Origin: Pseudomonas sp. ICMP22404
GTDB taxonomy: Bacteria > Pseudomonadota > Gammaproteobacteria > Pseudomonadales > Pseudomonadaceae
Assembly (NCBI RefSeq): GCF_006227205.1
Contig: NZ_VCNG01000009.1
Location: 186,001 to 250,000, forward strand
Direction: 5' to 3'
DNA length: 64,000 bases
Shown here: one piece after another, positions 10,663-19,200 of the stretch
How positions within the stretch are numbered: position 1 is the stretch's first letter
Layout of the letters: every line of letters starts with the position of its first letter
The notes under the pieces: generated by a model
What the model was told of the DNA's origin: nothing
Databases searched by the model: none
The model's input: only the letters and a program-made list of their open reading frames with translations
Made by a program: the position numbers and the translations under genes

Positions 10663-10995
10663 ATGAACGCTTACTACTACCTCGCTATCGCCATCTGCGC
10701 CGAAGTGATTGCCACCGTTTCGATGAAAGCGGTGAAAGGCTTGAGCACACCCCTGCCCCTGATACTGGTGATCGCGGGCTACGGCATCGCTTTCTGGATG
10801 TTGACCCTGGTGGTGCGCAGCGTCCCGGTAGGCGTGGCGTATGCGGTCTGGGCCGGGATGGGCATCGTCATGGTCAGCGTCGCGGCGCTGTTCATCTACG
10901 GGCAGAAGCTCGACGTGCCGGCAATGCTGGGGATGGCGCTGATTGTGCTGGGGGTTGTGGTGATCCAGCTGTTCTCCAAGACTGCTGGTCACTAA
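10663..10995 (+). CDS. Small multidrug resistance (SMR) efflux protein
   Basis: A 110-residue, four-helix membrane protein of the EmrE/QacE family, which exchanges protons for lipophilic cations. The membrane-embedded glutamate of the family is at residue 14 (I-C-A-E-V-I-A-T). Conserved A-Y-A-V-W-A-G-x-G and the G-Q-K-L-D region are present. The ATG at 10663 is chosen because it places Glu14 exactly; the longer upstream frame has no family match. The AAGAGG ribosome binding site lies about 8 nt upstream. Likely controlled by the divergent LysR regulator. Confidence 0.9.
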   Translation: MNAYYYLAIAICAEVIATVSMKAVKGLSTPLPLILVIAGYGIAFWMLTLVVRSVPVGVAYAVWAGMGIVMVSVAALFIYGQKLDVPAMLGMALIVLGVVVIQLFSKTAGH

Positions 10996-11027
10996 GAAAC
11001 ACGAAACACCTCTGCATGAAATACGAT

Positions 11028-11184
11028 TGTGGCGAGGGGATTTAGCGAAACGTCGCACCGCCCCGCTGGGGTGCGCAGCGCCCCCCTTCAAACTACCTGG
11101 CACACCGCGCTATCAGGTCTTGGGGCTGCTGCGCAGCCCAGCGGGGATGAATCCCCTCGCCACAGGGGATCTCCCTCGCCACAG
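11028..11184. repeat. REP-type repeat block, inverted copy of 8199-8356
   Basis: TGTGGCGAGGGGATTTAGCG at 11028 to CCCCTCGCCACAG near 11164, plus a third partial arm ending at 11184. Its reverse complement matches the block at 8199-8336 over about 138 bp with few differences by eye. Lies after the SMR gene. Confidence 0.85.
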
Positions 11185-11271
11185 TTTTGGCGGCTGCCCC
11201 TGAATGGGTGGCCAAACTCAGTTCATCGAGTCTGTATACTGCGCCTTCGTCTTGAACACTGAGGTCGCTGC

Positions 11272-12447
11272 ATGCCATCCGTAATTTCCACCGACGTGCT
11301 GATTGTCGGCGCAGGAGTCGCCGGCCTCTGGCTGAATGCACGCCTGCGTCGCCTGGGCTATTCGACCGTGCTGGTGGAAAGTGCCAGCCTCGGCGGTGGG
11401 CAGAGCGTCAAATCCCAGGGCATCATCCATGGCGGCGCCAAATATGCGCTGCATGGTGCCCTGACCGGCGCCTCGGAAGCCATCGCTGACATGCCGCGCC
11501 GTTGGCGTGAAGCGCTCGGTGGCGACGGCGAGCTGGACCTGTCCGGCGTGCGCCTGCTGTCCGAAGCCCATTACCTGTGGTCTCCTGGCACCCTGGCCGG
11601 CAATCTCACCAGCTTTTTCGCCAGCAAGGCCGTGCGCGGGCGGGTCGATCAGGTCAAGGGTGAGCAACTGCCACCGGCCCTGCAGGACAAGCGTTTCAAA
11701 GGCAAGGTCTATCGCCTGGCCGAACTGGTGGTGGATGTCCCCAGCCTGATCGAACGCCTGGCGGAACTGGCCGGCGACAGCCTGCTCGCCGGCCAGCACA
11801 TCGAACCGCTGCGCGAAGCCGGCGAACTGGTGGGTCTGAAGGTGGACGGTCGCGAGATCCGTGCCCAGCGCATTGTCCTCAGTGCCGGGGCCGGTACCGC
11901 CGACCTGCTCGCTGCCTTGGGCCTGGACCAGCCGGCCATGCAGCGTCGGCCCTTGCACATGGTGCTGGTCAAGGGACCGAGCCTCAAGCCGCTGTATGCC
12001 CATTGCCTGGGGGGCGGGCCGAAGCCGCGCATCACCGTCACCACTCACCCGGCCGCCGATGGCCAATGGGTCTGGTACCTGGGCGGCGACATCGCCGAAG
12101 CCGATGGCGTGGCCCGCGAACCCGCCGCGCAGATCGCCACCGCGCAAAAGGAACTCGGACAATTGCTGCCCTGGGTCGACCTCACCACCGCACAATGGGC
12201 CACCTTGCGGGTCGATCGCGCCGAACCCCTGCAATCGGGTCTGACCCGCCCGGACAACGCTTTCCTCGCCGAGCAGGATCGCCTGTTGGTAGGCTGGCCG
12301 ACCAAGCTGGCCCTGGCCCCGGACTTTTCCGACCGGGTGATTGCCGCACTGCAACAAAGCGGTATCACCCCCAGCCACCCGGCCCCGCTACTGGACCTGC
12401 CGAAACCGCCCATGGGCGTGCCGGCGTGGGAGCAGTTGCTGCCATGA
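11272..12447 (+). CDS. FAD-dependent oxidoreductase (DAO family)
   Basis: A 391-residue flavoenzyme with a classical N-terminal dinucleotide-binding motif (V-G-A-G-V-A-G-L near residues 11-18) followed by an E at the end of strand 2 (V-L-V-E-S). The overall pattern fits the glycine/D-amino-acid oxidase superfamily; substrate unknown. It forms an ATGA overlap with the next gene, so the pair is translationally coupled. The same oxidoreductase/aldo-keto reductase order is present in P. aeruginosa near PA4991-PA4992. Confidence 0.85.
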   Translation: MPSVISTDVLIVGAGVAGLWLNARLRRLGYSTVLVESASLGGGQSVKSQGIIHGGAKYALHGALTGASEAIADMPRRWREALGGDGELDLSGVRLLSEAHYLWSPGTLAGNLTSFFASKAVRGRVDQVKGEQLPPALQDKRFKGKVYRLAELVVDVPSLIERLAELAGDSLLAGQHIEPLREAGELVGLKVDGREIRAQRIVLSAGAGTADLLAALGLDQPAMQRRPLHMVLVKGPSLKPLYAHCLGGGPKPRITVTTHPAADGQWVWYLGGDIAEADGVAREPAAQIATAQKELGQLLPWVDLTTAQWATLRVDRAEPLQSGLTRPDNAFLAEQDRLLVGWPTKLALAPDFSDRVIAALQQSGITPSHPAPLLDLPKPPMGVPAWEQLLP

Positions 12448-13256
12448 GCCAGCCGACCCTGCACGATTTCTATCGCTCCCTGGGCACCCACGGCCCGAAG
12501 GTTTCTCCCCTGGGCCTGGGCACCGTCAAGCTTGGTCGCGACCAGGGGGTCAAGTACCCCAGCGGTTTCCGCATTCCCGATGACGACGAAGCACGCATGC
12601 TACTCAAGCTGGCGCGTGACCTGGGCATCAACCTCATCGACACCGCGCCGGCTTATGGCCGCAGCGAAGAACGCCTTGGCCCGCTGTTGCGCGGTCAGCG
12701 CCAGGACTGGGTGATTGTCAGCAAGGTCGGCGAAGAGTTCAGTGACGGGCAGTCGCGCCACGACTTCAGTGCCGCCCACACCCGTTTCTCAGTGGAGCGC
12801 AGCCTCAAGCGCCTGGAGACCGACTATATCGACCTGGTACTGGTGCACTCCGACGGCAATGACCTGGCGATACTCAACGGCAGCGAGGTCTACCCGACCC
12901 TGGCGGCGCTCAAGCGCGAGGGCAAGATCGGTGGCTTCGGTTTCTCCGGCAAAACAGTCGAGGGTGGCCTGAAGGCCCTCGAGCAGGGCGATTGCGCCAT
13001 GGTTACCTACAATCTGAACGAACGAAGCGAAACCGCTGTCATTGACTACGCTACCGAGCACGGCAAAGCCATCCTGGTGAAGAAAGCCCTCGCCAGTGGT
13101 CACGCCTGCCTGAGCCCAGGCGTGGACCCAGTCCAGGCCAGCTTCGAGCTGTTGTTTGAGCACCCAGGGATCGCCAGTGCTATTGTCGGCACCATCAATC
13201 CGCTGCACCTCGCCCATAACGTCGCGACCGTAGCCAAGGTCCTACGTAAAAACTGA
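12444..13256 (+). CDS. Aldo/keto reductase family protein
   Basis: A 270-residue NAD(P)H-dependent reductase fold. The catalytic tetrad can be read: D and Y in L-I-D-T-A-P-A-Y-G-R-S-E, K in V-S-K-V-G-E, and H in L-V-H-S-D-G. Start ATG at 12444 overlaps the upstream stop by 4 bp (ATGA). The open frame reaches far upstream inside the oxidoreductase gene, but only this start gives a family-typical N-terminus. Substrate unknown. Confidence 0.9.
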   Translation: MSQPTLHDFYRSLGTHGPKVSPLGLGTVKLGRDQGVKYPSGFRIPDDDEARMLLKLARDLGINLIDTAPAYGRSEERLGPLLRGQRQDWVIVSKVGEEFSDGQSRHDFSAAHTRFSVERSLKRLETDYIDLVLVHSDGNDLAILNGSEVYPTLAALKREGKIGGFGFSGKTVEGGLKALEQGDCAMVTYNLNERSETAVIDYATEHGKAILVKKALASGHACLSPGVDPVQASFELLFEHPGIASAIVGTINPLHLAHNVATVAKVLRKN

Positions 13257-13289
13257 CGCCGCTTCACGCGGTTTTTAGCAGGAGCCGAT

Positions 13290-14255
13290 ATGCCGCGCAC
13301 GCTCATCAGGAAGAACCCGAGCAACTTCAAGACCCTGCCGCTGTTCGTCGAAGCGACCCCCGAAGGCCTGACTTACCAGAGCGTCGGGATGCCGCTGAAC
13401 TTCGCCCAGACCTTGCAACGCCGCCGCCCCGTGACGGTGGCCGATGCCGAACGTTTTTCCCTGGAGCTGGCGAACCTGGGGGTCTCGGTGCGCCTGACCC
13501 TGCAGTGGCAGAACCGCGACTATTGGGTGTTGGTGCGCCAGCGTCGGCAGGATCGCGGCGACGTGGTGCTCAAGCTGATATCCGGTTATGTCCCGGCCCA
13601 CGAACTGAACCTGCCGTTACTCACCGCCATCAGTGAAATTGCCGAAGAATGCCTGCTGGAAACCCCTGAAGGCTGGCTCGGCGGGCGATTCAACGACACT
13701 TGGCTGCCAGCGCCCTATGCCACGGCCTTGCACTATCGCGAGGCATTGCCGTTTCGGCTGACACCGCTGTCGGGCTCGGCCCGTCCGGTACGCAGCGCCA
13801 ATCTGCAATTGATTGAGCGGCCAAGGGCTTATGTGCACCTGCCAACGGCGTCACTGCAACTGATCTACGATTTGCGCCTGGAAGTGCCCAAGGAAGCCAA
13901 GTCACTGAGTCTGTTTCACGTCGATGAACGCCTGGAGGGCGACCAACTGGTGGCGCGCCTGGACCGCAAGCGGCCGGACCTTTACCTGATGCCCCTTGAA
14001 GACGGCAAGCCAACGGGTGAGCTCTACACACTCAAACGCGATCAACTGGTTCCGGCCGGCACACGCGGCCTGCATCTGGCCGAAAGCTTCGCCAGCCAGG
14101 AAGGCTGGGTGGTTCGCGAAGAGCGCATCCGCTGGAAGGACTGGACCGCGCAGCAAGGTCTGACCTCCCCTCCTCCCCATCGCCAGGGTCTGACCAAACT
14201 ACGCAAGAAGGCCCTGGGCCTCATGCGCATGGTTCGCGGGACGCTGCAAAAATAG
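13290..14255 (+). CDS. Conserved protein of unknown function
   Basis: A 321-residue soluble protein with no signal peptide, membrane segment or motif that I recognise. It is rich in basic residues, especially toward the C-terminus (R-K-K-A-L-G-L-M-R-M-V-R-G), and has mixed alpha/beta character. It follows the aldo/keto reductase gene by 33 bp with AGGAG about 7 nt before its ATG, so it probably belongs to the same operon. Relatives in Pseudomonas have sometimes been labelled as metal ABC transporter ATPases, but I see no Walker A or ABC signature here, so I do not adopt that name. Confidence 0.75.
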   Translation: MPRTLIRKNPSNFKTLPLFVEATPEGLTYQSVGMPLNFAQTLQRRRPVTVADAERFSLELANLGVSVRLTLQWQNRDYWVLVRQRRQDRGDVVLKLISGYVPAHELNLPLLTAISEIAEECLLETPEGWLGGRFNDTWLPAPYATALHYREALPFRLTPLSGSARPVRSANLQLIERPRAYVHLPTASLQLIYDLRLEVPKEAKSLSLFHVDERLEGDQLVARLDRKRPDLYLMPLEDGKPTGELYTLKRDQLVPAGTRGLHLAESFASQEGWVVREERIRWKDWTAQQGLTSPPPHRQGLTKLRKKALGLMRMVRGTLQK

Positions 14256-14257
14256 CG

Positions 14258-15082
14258 TCACGCCGAACGTCGTTTATCGATATAGGTACGCCAGCGGGCA
14301 AGTAGATGGAAATAGCGATTTTCACGCTTGCCCATGCCCCGCTTGGGCGAGAACGATTCCTCGGCGAAGGCGCCGTCGATTCGCACTCGTGACGCGGTGG
14401 TTGGCAGGGTGCAAACCTTGACCCCTGACTGCTGCAGGGCATATTTGAGCAGTCGTTCGGAATGCAGCTTCCTGCCTGTTGCCTGGCAAAAATCGAAAAT
14501 GTGCTCGATACGCTTGCCGTAGGCACGGTAGGCATCACGCCCACAGATCGAAAAACGATCATTCAAACCGCCCCACCATTGCCAATCGGGGATATAGGCA
14601 TTCGCCCTGCGGGCAACAGAATGATCGAACACGTAAGCCGGAAGCGCCGTGTGGTAAAAATTGTCGGGACGTACGAACACGACAAAATCCGGATCGAACG
14701 ACTCCATCATTTCCGTCACGGTGTGCAGGGAGTTGAGCTGATAGATCAGGTTCCTGAGCGAAGCGTACTCGTCTGCCCAGGTGTCGCCCAGGGCCTTGAC
14801 CCGTTCGAAGTCCCAACGCTCCAGAACCCCCTCGGTGGAATGGAGCTGGCCGGTCATGGTGCTGAACGGCGCATAATTGTCGGTACTTAGCTCGCCCCGC
14901 TCGCCAGAACGCGGGTTGTGCACTTCATCGATTTTGTACAGGTGGTAGAAACACTGCACTTCGCTTCCCGCGGGGATCTGCCCCAGGACGTTCTCCCGGA
15001 TGGAGGGAAAGCAAATCGCCGAGTTTCTCGGGATACCAAAAAATGCCACCGCAACTTTCAACACGCGTTCTGTCCCGACCAT
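14258..15082 (-). CDS. Putative glycosyltransferase-like LPS locus protein
   Basis: A 274-residue soluble protein without a recognised catalytic signature. The opening (L-K-V-A-V-A-F-F-G-I-P-R-N-S) is the beta-strand/loop start common in a group of capsule and LPS-linked proteins of nucleotide-sugar transferase type, and F-V-R-P-D-N-F-Y could be the metal or sugar-nucleotide loop. It is the last of three minus-strand glycan-related genes next to hldE. ATG at 15082 is used; GTG at 15064 or TTG at 15061 are possible starts with a better-placed GGGA. It converges on the unknown gene ending at 14255, with only 2 bp between. Confidence 0.6.
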   Translation of the reverse strand: MVGTERVLKVAVAFFGIPRNSAICFPSIRENVLGQIPAGSEVQCFYHLYKIDEVHNPRSGERGELSTDNYAPFSTMTGQLHSTEGVLERWDFERVKALGDTWADEYASLRNLIYQLNSLHTVTEMMESFDPDFVVFVRPDNFYHTALPAYVFDHSVARRANAYIPDWQWWGGLNDRFSICGRDAYRAYGKRIEHIFDFCQATGRKLHSERLLKYALQQSGVKVCTLPTTASRVRIDGAFAEESFSPKRGMGKRENRYFHLLARWRTYIDKRRSA

Positions 15083-15137
15083 AAAGAAGAAAATGCCCGC
15101 AGCGGCGCATCAGCTGGTTCGACGTGACCCGCCGAAC

Positions 15138-15839
15138 TCAGCGACGGCGGAACCACCGATGCCACCAACGGCTACGTTGCAACGGCACGACCGTCACGTC
15201 AGCTTCCAGCAGCCATTGCCGCTCATAATCCCAGGCGTGTCCGCCCCAGAGTTTTCCTGCTTCGTTGGAGAAACCCAGGGTCATCAACTGATAGGTATAG
15301 CCTGCATGCCCACGCAACCAATCAAAGACCACTAGCGCATTGAAGCCTGTCGAAGGACCGACATAGCGCTTGCCGCCAGGCCTGTCGACCGGGTAGTTCC
15401 ACAACGGAGGCAGCGGAATGCGCTCGCGATATAGGGTGACACCCGGCAGCGGCGACATGGGCGCCGTGCACCCCACCAACATCGTGAAGCAGCGCGCCAC
15501 GGCCAGCTCGAATAATTGCTGCACTTCGGGCTTGTACGGCAGACCAAAGAAATACGCATCGGGGGCGTTGAAACCATGCACCAACACATTGACGCTCTGT
15601 CGGTTGAGCAGCGCCGAGTTCAGGCAGGTGTTGAACGTCACGACTACATCGTCACTACCGATACCGAGCGCCTGGAAGTCCGCCGCCGTGATCGCCGGAT
15701 TGTTCGCCACCAGCAGCACTCGTGATGCTTTGCCCAGGCAATCCTTCAATGCCTGAGGGATCGCGTCGAATACCGACTGATCGCCACCAGGCAGCCGGTC
15801 AAGGGCCATCTCGCCGGATTGAGCAGCGCGCTTGTCCAT
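15138..15839 (-). CDS. Putative sialyltransferase-fold-like glycan protein
   Basis: A 233-residue protein. The pattern V-L-L-V-A-N-N-P, V-V-V-T-F-N, S-T-G-F-N-A-L, L-G-F and G-H-A-W-D-Y-E-R-Q-W-L resembles small LPS/capsule transferases with the GT29/GT42-like fold, where an N-terminal binding loop, an S-T-G helix and a late H-D/W-x-x-E-R segment occur in that order. This is motif-level inference only. Start ATG at 15839 lies 5 bp after the stop of the upstream glycosyltransferase, so the two are one operon. The C-terminus is very basic and tryptophan-rich (R-S-R-W-W-H-R-W-F-R-R-R), which may bind membranes. Confidence 0.55.
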   Translation of the reverse strand: MDKRAAQSGEMALDRLPGGDQSVFDAIPQALKDCLGKASRVLLVANNPAITAADFQALGIGSDDVVVTFNTCLNSALLNRQSVNVLVHGFNAPDAYFFGLPYKPEVQQLFELAVARCFTMLVGCTAPMSPLPGVTLYRERIPLPPLWNYPVDRPGGKRYVGPSTGFNALVVFDWLRGHAGYTYQLMTLGFSNEAGKLWGGHAWDYERQWLLEADVTVVPLQRSRWWHRWFRRR

Positions 15840-15844
15840 GTCGT

Positions 15845-16819
15845 CTACCCCGGCACCCGCATACCATAGCGAAGCTTGACCCACCAGCGGATGAGCGCCG
15901 AGGGCGGCTGCCAAGGGCGCATCTCTCGCTGGATTTCTGCAGCCAGATCCTGCCCGACGCGAGCGAATGAATAGCGGCTTTCGGCGAAGGCCTGGCCCTT
16001 GCTGGCGATCCGCGCCGCCAGTTCCGGCTCACGCTGCAGCAACTCCAGCTTCTGCACCGCTTCGCCCTCGGAATGGTAGAACACCACGTTCTCCATGTCC
16101 TCGAAACCGAGCAACTTATCCTCTTCACCCTGGCTCCAGGCCAATAGCACACACCCGCAGGCCATGGCCTCGAAGTTCTTGATCATGAACTCCCCCATGC
16201 CCAGGTCGGCGCTGACGAAGATCTTGATGCGATTGAGGGTTTCCAGGTACTCGCGACCCGATGCGGTACGCGTCACGAGCATGCCAGTACGCCTGGCCAG
16301 AGACTCGAGCAAGGTTTTACGCTGGGCATATTCGGTGCTCTTGAGACTTCCGAGGAACCCGACGGGAATATCGCGAACGCTGCCCGTGTTGTGCAGCATC
16401 TGTTCGTCATAACCCTTGGATACGAACACCGCATCGATGTCCTCGGCCTGCATCCGGCGGGCAACTACAGCACCCGATACCAACGCACGACAACTTGGCA
16501 ACCGACGATACAAACGTGAGTAGACGCTTCTGTATTTACTTTCGCGCATATAGTTCTGATAAGCATCATGCTCGAGGAAGATCAGACCCGGAATGCACTT
16601 CAATACGCTCAACTGCCGGACCAGACGCTTGACCCGCGAGAAAATCACTACCCGATCGAAGTCCTGGTAATTAACCGACGCCAGGAATGGGCCGAGATTC
16701 ATCTGCTGCTGTTTACTCAAGCGATAGATGACGCAGTCGTCGCAATTCTCCCGTGCCACCTCATAGAGGCGATCAAGGATCACACGCTGTTCATCCATCA
16801 CCAAGAGCATGACTTTCAT
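15845..16819 (-). CDS. Glycosyltransferase (GT-B, Glyco_trans_1_2-like)
   Basis: A 324-residue GT-B-like protein. Its C-terminal half has G-M-G-E-F-M-I-K-N-F-E-A-M-A-C-G-C, the donor-binding E-x-M-A-C-G-C pattern of the glycosyl transferases 1_2 group. ATG at 16819 (M-K-V-M-L-L-V-M-D-E-Q) gives the expected short first strand. It heads a three-gene run (16819 to 14258) just downstream of hldE on the same strand, so a role in an outer-core or other surface glycan is likely. Acceptor and donor cannot be told. Confidence 0.75.
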   Translation of the reverse strand: MKVMLLVMDEQRVILDRLYEVARENCDDCVIYRLSKQQQMNLGPFLASVNYQDFDRVVIFSRVKRLVRQLSVLKCIPGLIFLEHDAYQNYMRESKYRSVYSRLYRRLPSCRALVSGAVVARRMQAEDIDAVFVSKGYDEQMLHNTGSVRDIPVGFLGSLKSTEYAQRKTLLESLARRTGMLVTRTASGREYLETLNRIKIFVSADLGMGEFMIKNFEAMACGCVLLAWSQGEEDKLLGFEDMENVVFYHSEGEAVQKLELLQREPELAARIASKGQAFAESRYSFARVGQDLAAEIQREMRPWQPPSALIRWWVKLRYGMRVPG

Positions 16820-16924
16820 ACTAATCGACCACAAACAAAATAAGGTAGGGGGATGGACGGGGGCTATCGTCCAGAGTGGACAGACGCTCCGCTCGCGCCT
16901 TCCGGGGGTGAATCCAGGTTTAAT

Positions 16925-18346
16925 TCAACGACCGCGAATCTTCTCGACGATGGCCGTAGTCGAACTGTTTTCTACCAACCCCAAGACCTTCACGGTACCG
17001 CCATAAGCCGCGACGATGTCAGCCCCCACGACCTGATCGATCCCGTAGTCACCGCCCTTTACCAGCACATCGGGCTTGACCTGGCGCAGCAGGCTTTCCG
17101 GTGTACCCTCGCTGAAGCTGATGACCCAGTCCACCGCACCAAGGCCGGCCAGGACTGCCATTCGCCGGTCCACACTATTGATCGGGCGGCCCGGCCCCTT
17201 TAGGCGGCTCACCGACGCATCGTCATTGACCGCTACGATCAGGCGATCGCCCTGGGCCCTGGCCTGTTCGAGGTAGGTCACGTGGCCGGCATGCAGGATG
17301 TCAAAGCAGCCGTTGGTGAAAACGATTTTTTCATTGTGGGCACGGGCGTCGTCAACCGCCAGCAACAGTTGTTCCAAGCCCAGCACACCGCGCTCGGAAC
17401 CTTCCTCGCGTTGAATGGCGCGACGCAGCTCGGGGGCGCTGATGGCGGCCGTGCCAAGCTTGCCAACAACGATGCCCGCAGCCAGATTCGCCAGGGCCAC
17501 CGCGTGGGGCAGTTCCTCACCGGCAGCGATGGCAGCAGCCAGGGTCGAGATCACGGTGTCACCAGCGCCCGTTACGTCGAATACTTCTCGAGCGCGGGCT
17601 GGCAGGTGCAACGCAGGATTACCAGGGCGCAGGAGGGTCATGCCATGCTCGCCCCGGGTCACCAGTAACGCGCCCAAGTCAAGTTCCTGCATAAGCTGCG
17701 CGCCCTTGCTCACCAGCTCGTGCTCATCGGCGCAACCGCCGACGATGGTTTCAAACTCGCTGAGGTTCGGGGTGATCAAACTGGCGCCACGATAGATGGA
17801 AAAGTCCTTTCCCTTGGGATCGGCCAGGACCGGAATGTTTCGGGCACGGGCCGCCTCGATCAACGCTCGGTGGTTTTTCAAGGCACCTTTACCGTAGTCC
17901 GACAACACCAGCACCTTGACGCCTTCAAGCAGGCTTTCAACATCAGCGACCAGCGCCAGGGGGTCGGTGGCAAAAGGCTCTTCGAAATCGATCCGCAGAA
18001 GTTGCTGGTGCCTGCTCATGACCCGCAGCTTGACGATGGTCGGTTGGTGCGCAACGCGTTGGAGTTTCGCCCTCACGCCCGCGCCCTTGAGACTGTTACT
18101 CAGGCTGTCGGCGGCCTCGTCGTCCCCGGTCACGCCCACGAGGGAGGCCGGGGCGCCGAGGGCGGCGATGTTCAGAGCAACGTTGGCGGCTCCGCCGGGA
18201 CGATCCTCAATGTGCTCGACCTTCACCACCGGCACTGGCGCCTCAGGAGAGATCCGCGAGGTACCGCCATGCCAATAGCGGTCGAGCATGACATCGCCGA
18301 CCACCAGTACAGGGGCTTGATCGAATCGCGGCATGGACAACTTCAT
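16925..18346 (-). CDS. hldE: Bifunctional heptose kinase/adenylyltransferase HldE
   Basis: This cytoplasmic enzyme makes ADP-heptose precursors for the LPS inner core: it phosphorylates heptose 7-phosphate at C1 and later adenylylates heptose 1-phosphate. The 473-residue product has an N-terminal ribokinase-like domain with the anion-hole motif D-V-T-G-A-G-D-T, and a C-terminal nucleotidyltransferase domain with F-T-N-G-C-F-D-I-L-H-A-G-H and V-N-D-D-A-S-V. ATG at 18346 (M-K-L-S-M-P-R-F-D) chosen over an extension to 18364. It lies just before the APS kinase and msbA on the same strand; in P. aeruginosa hldE and msbA are adjacent. Confidence 0.96.
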   Translation of the reverse strand: MKLSMPRFDQAPVLVVGDVMLDRYWHGGTSRISPEAPVPVVKVEHIEDRPGGAANVALNIAALGAPASLVGVTGDDEAADSLSNSLKGAGVRAKLQRVAHQPTIVKLRVMSRHQQLLRIDFEEPFATDPLALVADVESLLEGVKVLVLSDYGKGALKNHRALIEAARARNIPVLADPKGKDFSIYRGASLITPNLSEFETIVGGCADEHELVSKGAQLMQELDLGALLVTRGEHGMTLLRPGNPALHLPARAREVFDVTGAGDTVISTLAAAIAAGEELPHAVALANLAAGIVVGKLGTAAISAPELRRAIQREEGSERGVLGLEQLLLAVDDARAHNEKIVFTNGCFDILHAGHVTYLEQARAQGDRLIVAVNDDASVSRLKGPGRPINSVDRRMAVLAGLGAVDWVISFSEGTPESLLRQVKPDVLVKGGDYGIDQVVGADIVAAYGGTVKVLGLVENSSTTAIVEKIRGR

Positions 18347-18446
18347 GGAGCATCCCACATACAAAATGAACAGGGGCGCGATATTAGCACAGGGTTGAAC
18401 GAAGACTTATCCGTGACTGCAATAGGATCCCGGTGCGCGTGCTCGA

Positions 18447-19034
18447 TCAGCCCAGCAGCAAGGTCAATAGACGCTGACAAGCCTGAGCCAGCTCGACCTC
18501 ATCGGTATTGATTTCGCAGTCAGGTTCAAGCGGAACTTCGTAAGGGCTGTCGATCCCGGTAAAATTCTTGATCCGCCCAGCACGGGCTTCGCGGTACAGC
18601 CCCTTGGGATCGCGCTCGGCACAAACCCCGAAAGGCGTGCTCACATAAACCTCCACAAAGGTGCCCTGGGAGAATAATTGTCGGGCCGCTTCCCGGTCTG
18701 CGCGAAAGGGAGAAATTGCGGCAACGATGACGATCAACCCCGCATCGACCATCAGGCGCGCCACCTCAGCGATGCGCCGGATATTTTCCTTACGGGACTC
18801 GGCATCCATGCCCAACCCTCGACACAGCCCCTGGCGCAAGTTATCGCCGTCCAGCAGCGACGTATGCAAGCCTCGCTGGTTGAGCTGCACTTCCAGGGCG
18901 TTGGCCAGGGTCGACTTGCCCGCCCCCGAGAGTCCGGTCAGCCAGATGCAACGTGGTCGCTGGGCTTTGATGAAGGCCCGATCCTGGGGCGTGACAGCTG
19001 ACGCAAGGGAGCGTATCCGTGAATGTTGCTTCAT
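18447..19034 (-). CDS. cysC: Adenylyl-sulfate (APS) kinase, stand-alone CysC
   Basis: A 195-residue APS kinase that phosphorylates adenylyl sulfate to PAPS. It has the P-loop G-L-S-G-A-G-K-S-T at residues 34-42, the D-G-D-N-x-R substrate loop, the I-S-P-F-R segment with the family serine near residue 108, and K-G-L-Y-R-E-A-R-A-G lid sequence. It is complete and stands alone, not fused to CysN. Its place between hldE and msbA is unusual: assimilation genes are absent here, so PAPS may serve sulfation of a surface glycan, which is inference. Hypothesised partner sulfotransferase was not recognised in the window. Confidence 0.93.
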   Translation of the reverse strand: MKQHSRIRSLASAVTPQDRAFIKAQRPRCIWLTGLSGAGKSTLANALEVQLNQRGLHTSLLDGDNLRQGLCRGLGMDAESRKENIRRIAEVARLMVDAGLIVIVAAISPFRADREAARQLFSQGTFVEVYVSTPFGVCAERDPKGLYREARAGRIKNFTGIDSPYEVPLEPDCEINTDEVELAQACQRLLTLLLG

Positions 19035-19200
19035 ACCTTTGACGTCTCATCCATAGCCGTGCATCTCATGGTCACTTGAGCGGACCCGCCGGATCACCGG
19101 ATCAGTTGACGGCCCGCCCTAAGCATAGCTTCCCACAAGGCTGCGTACGGCCAGCCAGACGAGGTTCAAACGCCCCCCTCTGTCAAAGCGAGCCTGCAGC

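Noticed and set aside
13290..14255. Possible metal ABC transporter ATPase
   Set aside because: No Walker A, Walker B or ABC signature can be found in the protein, so that name is not supported.
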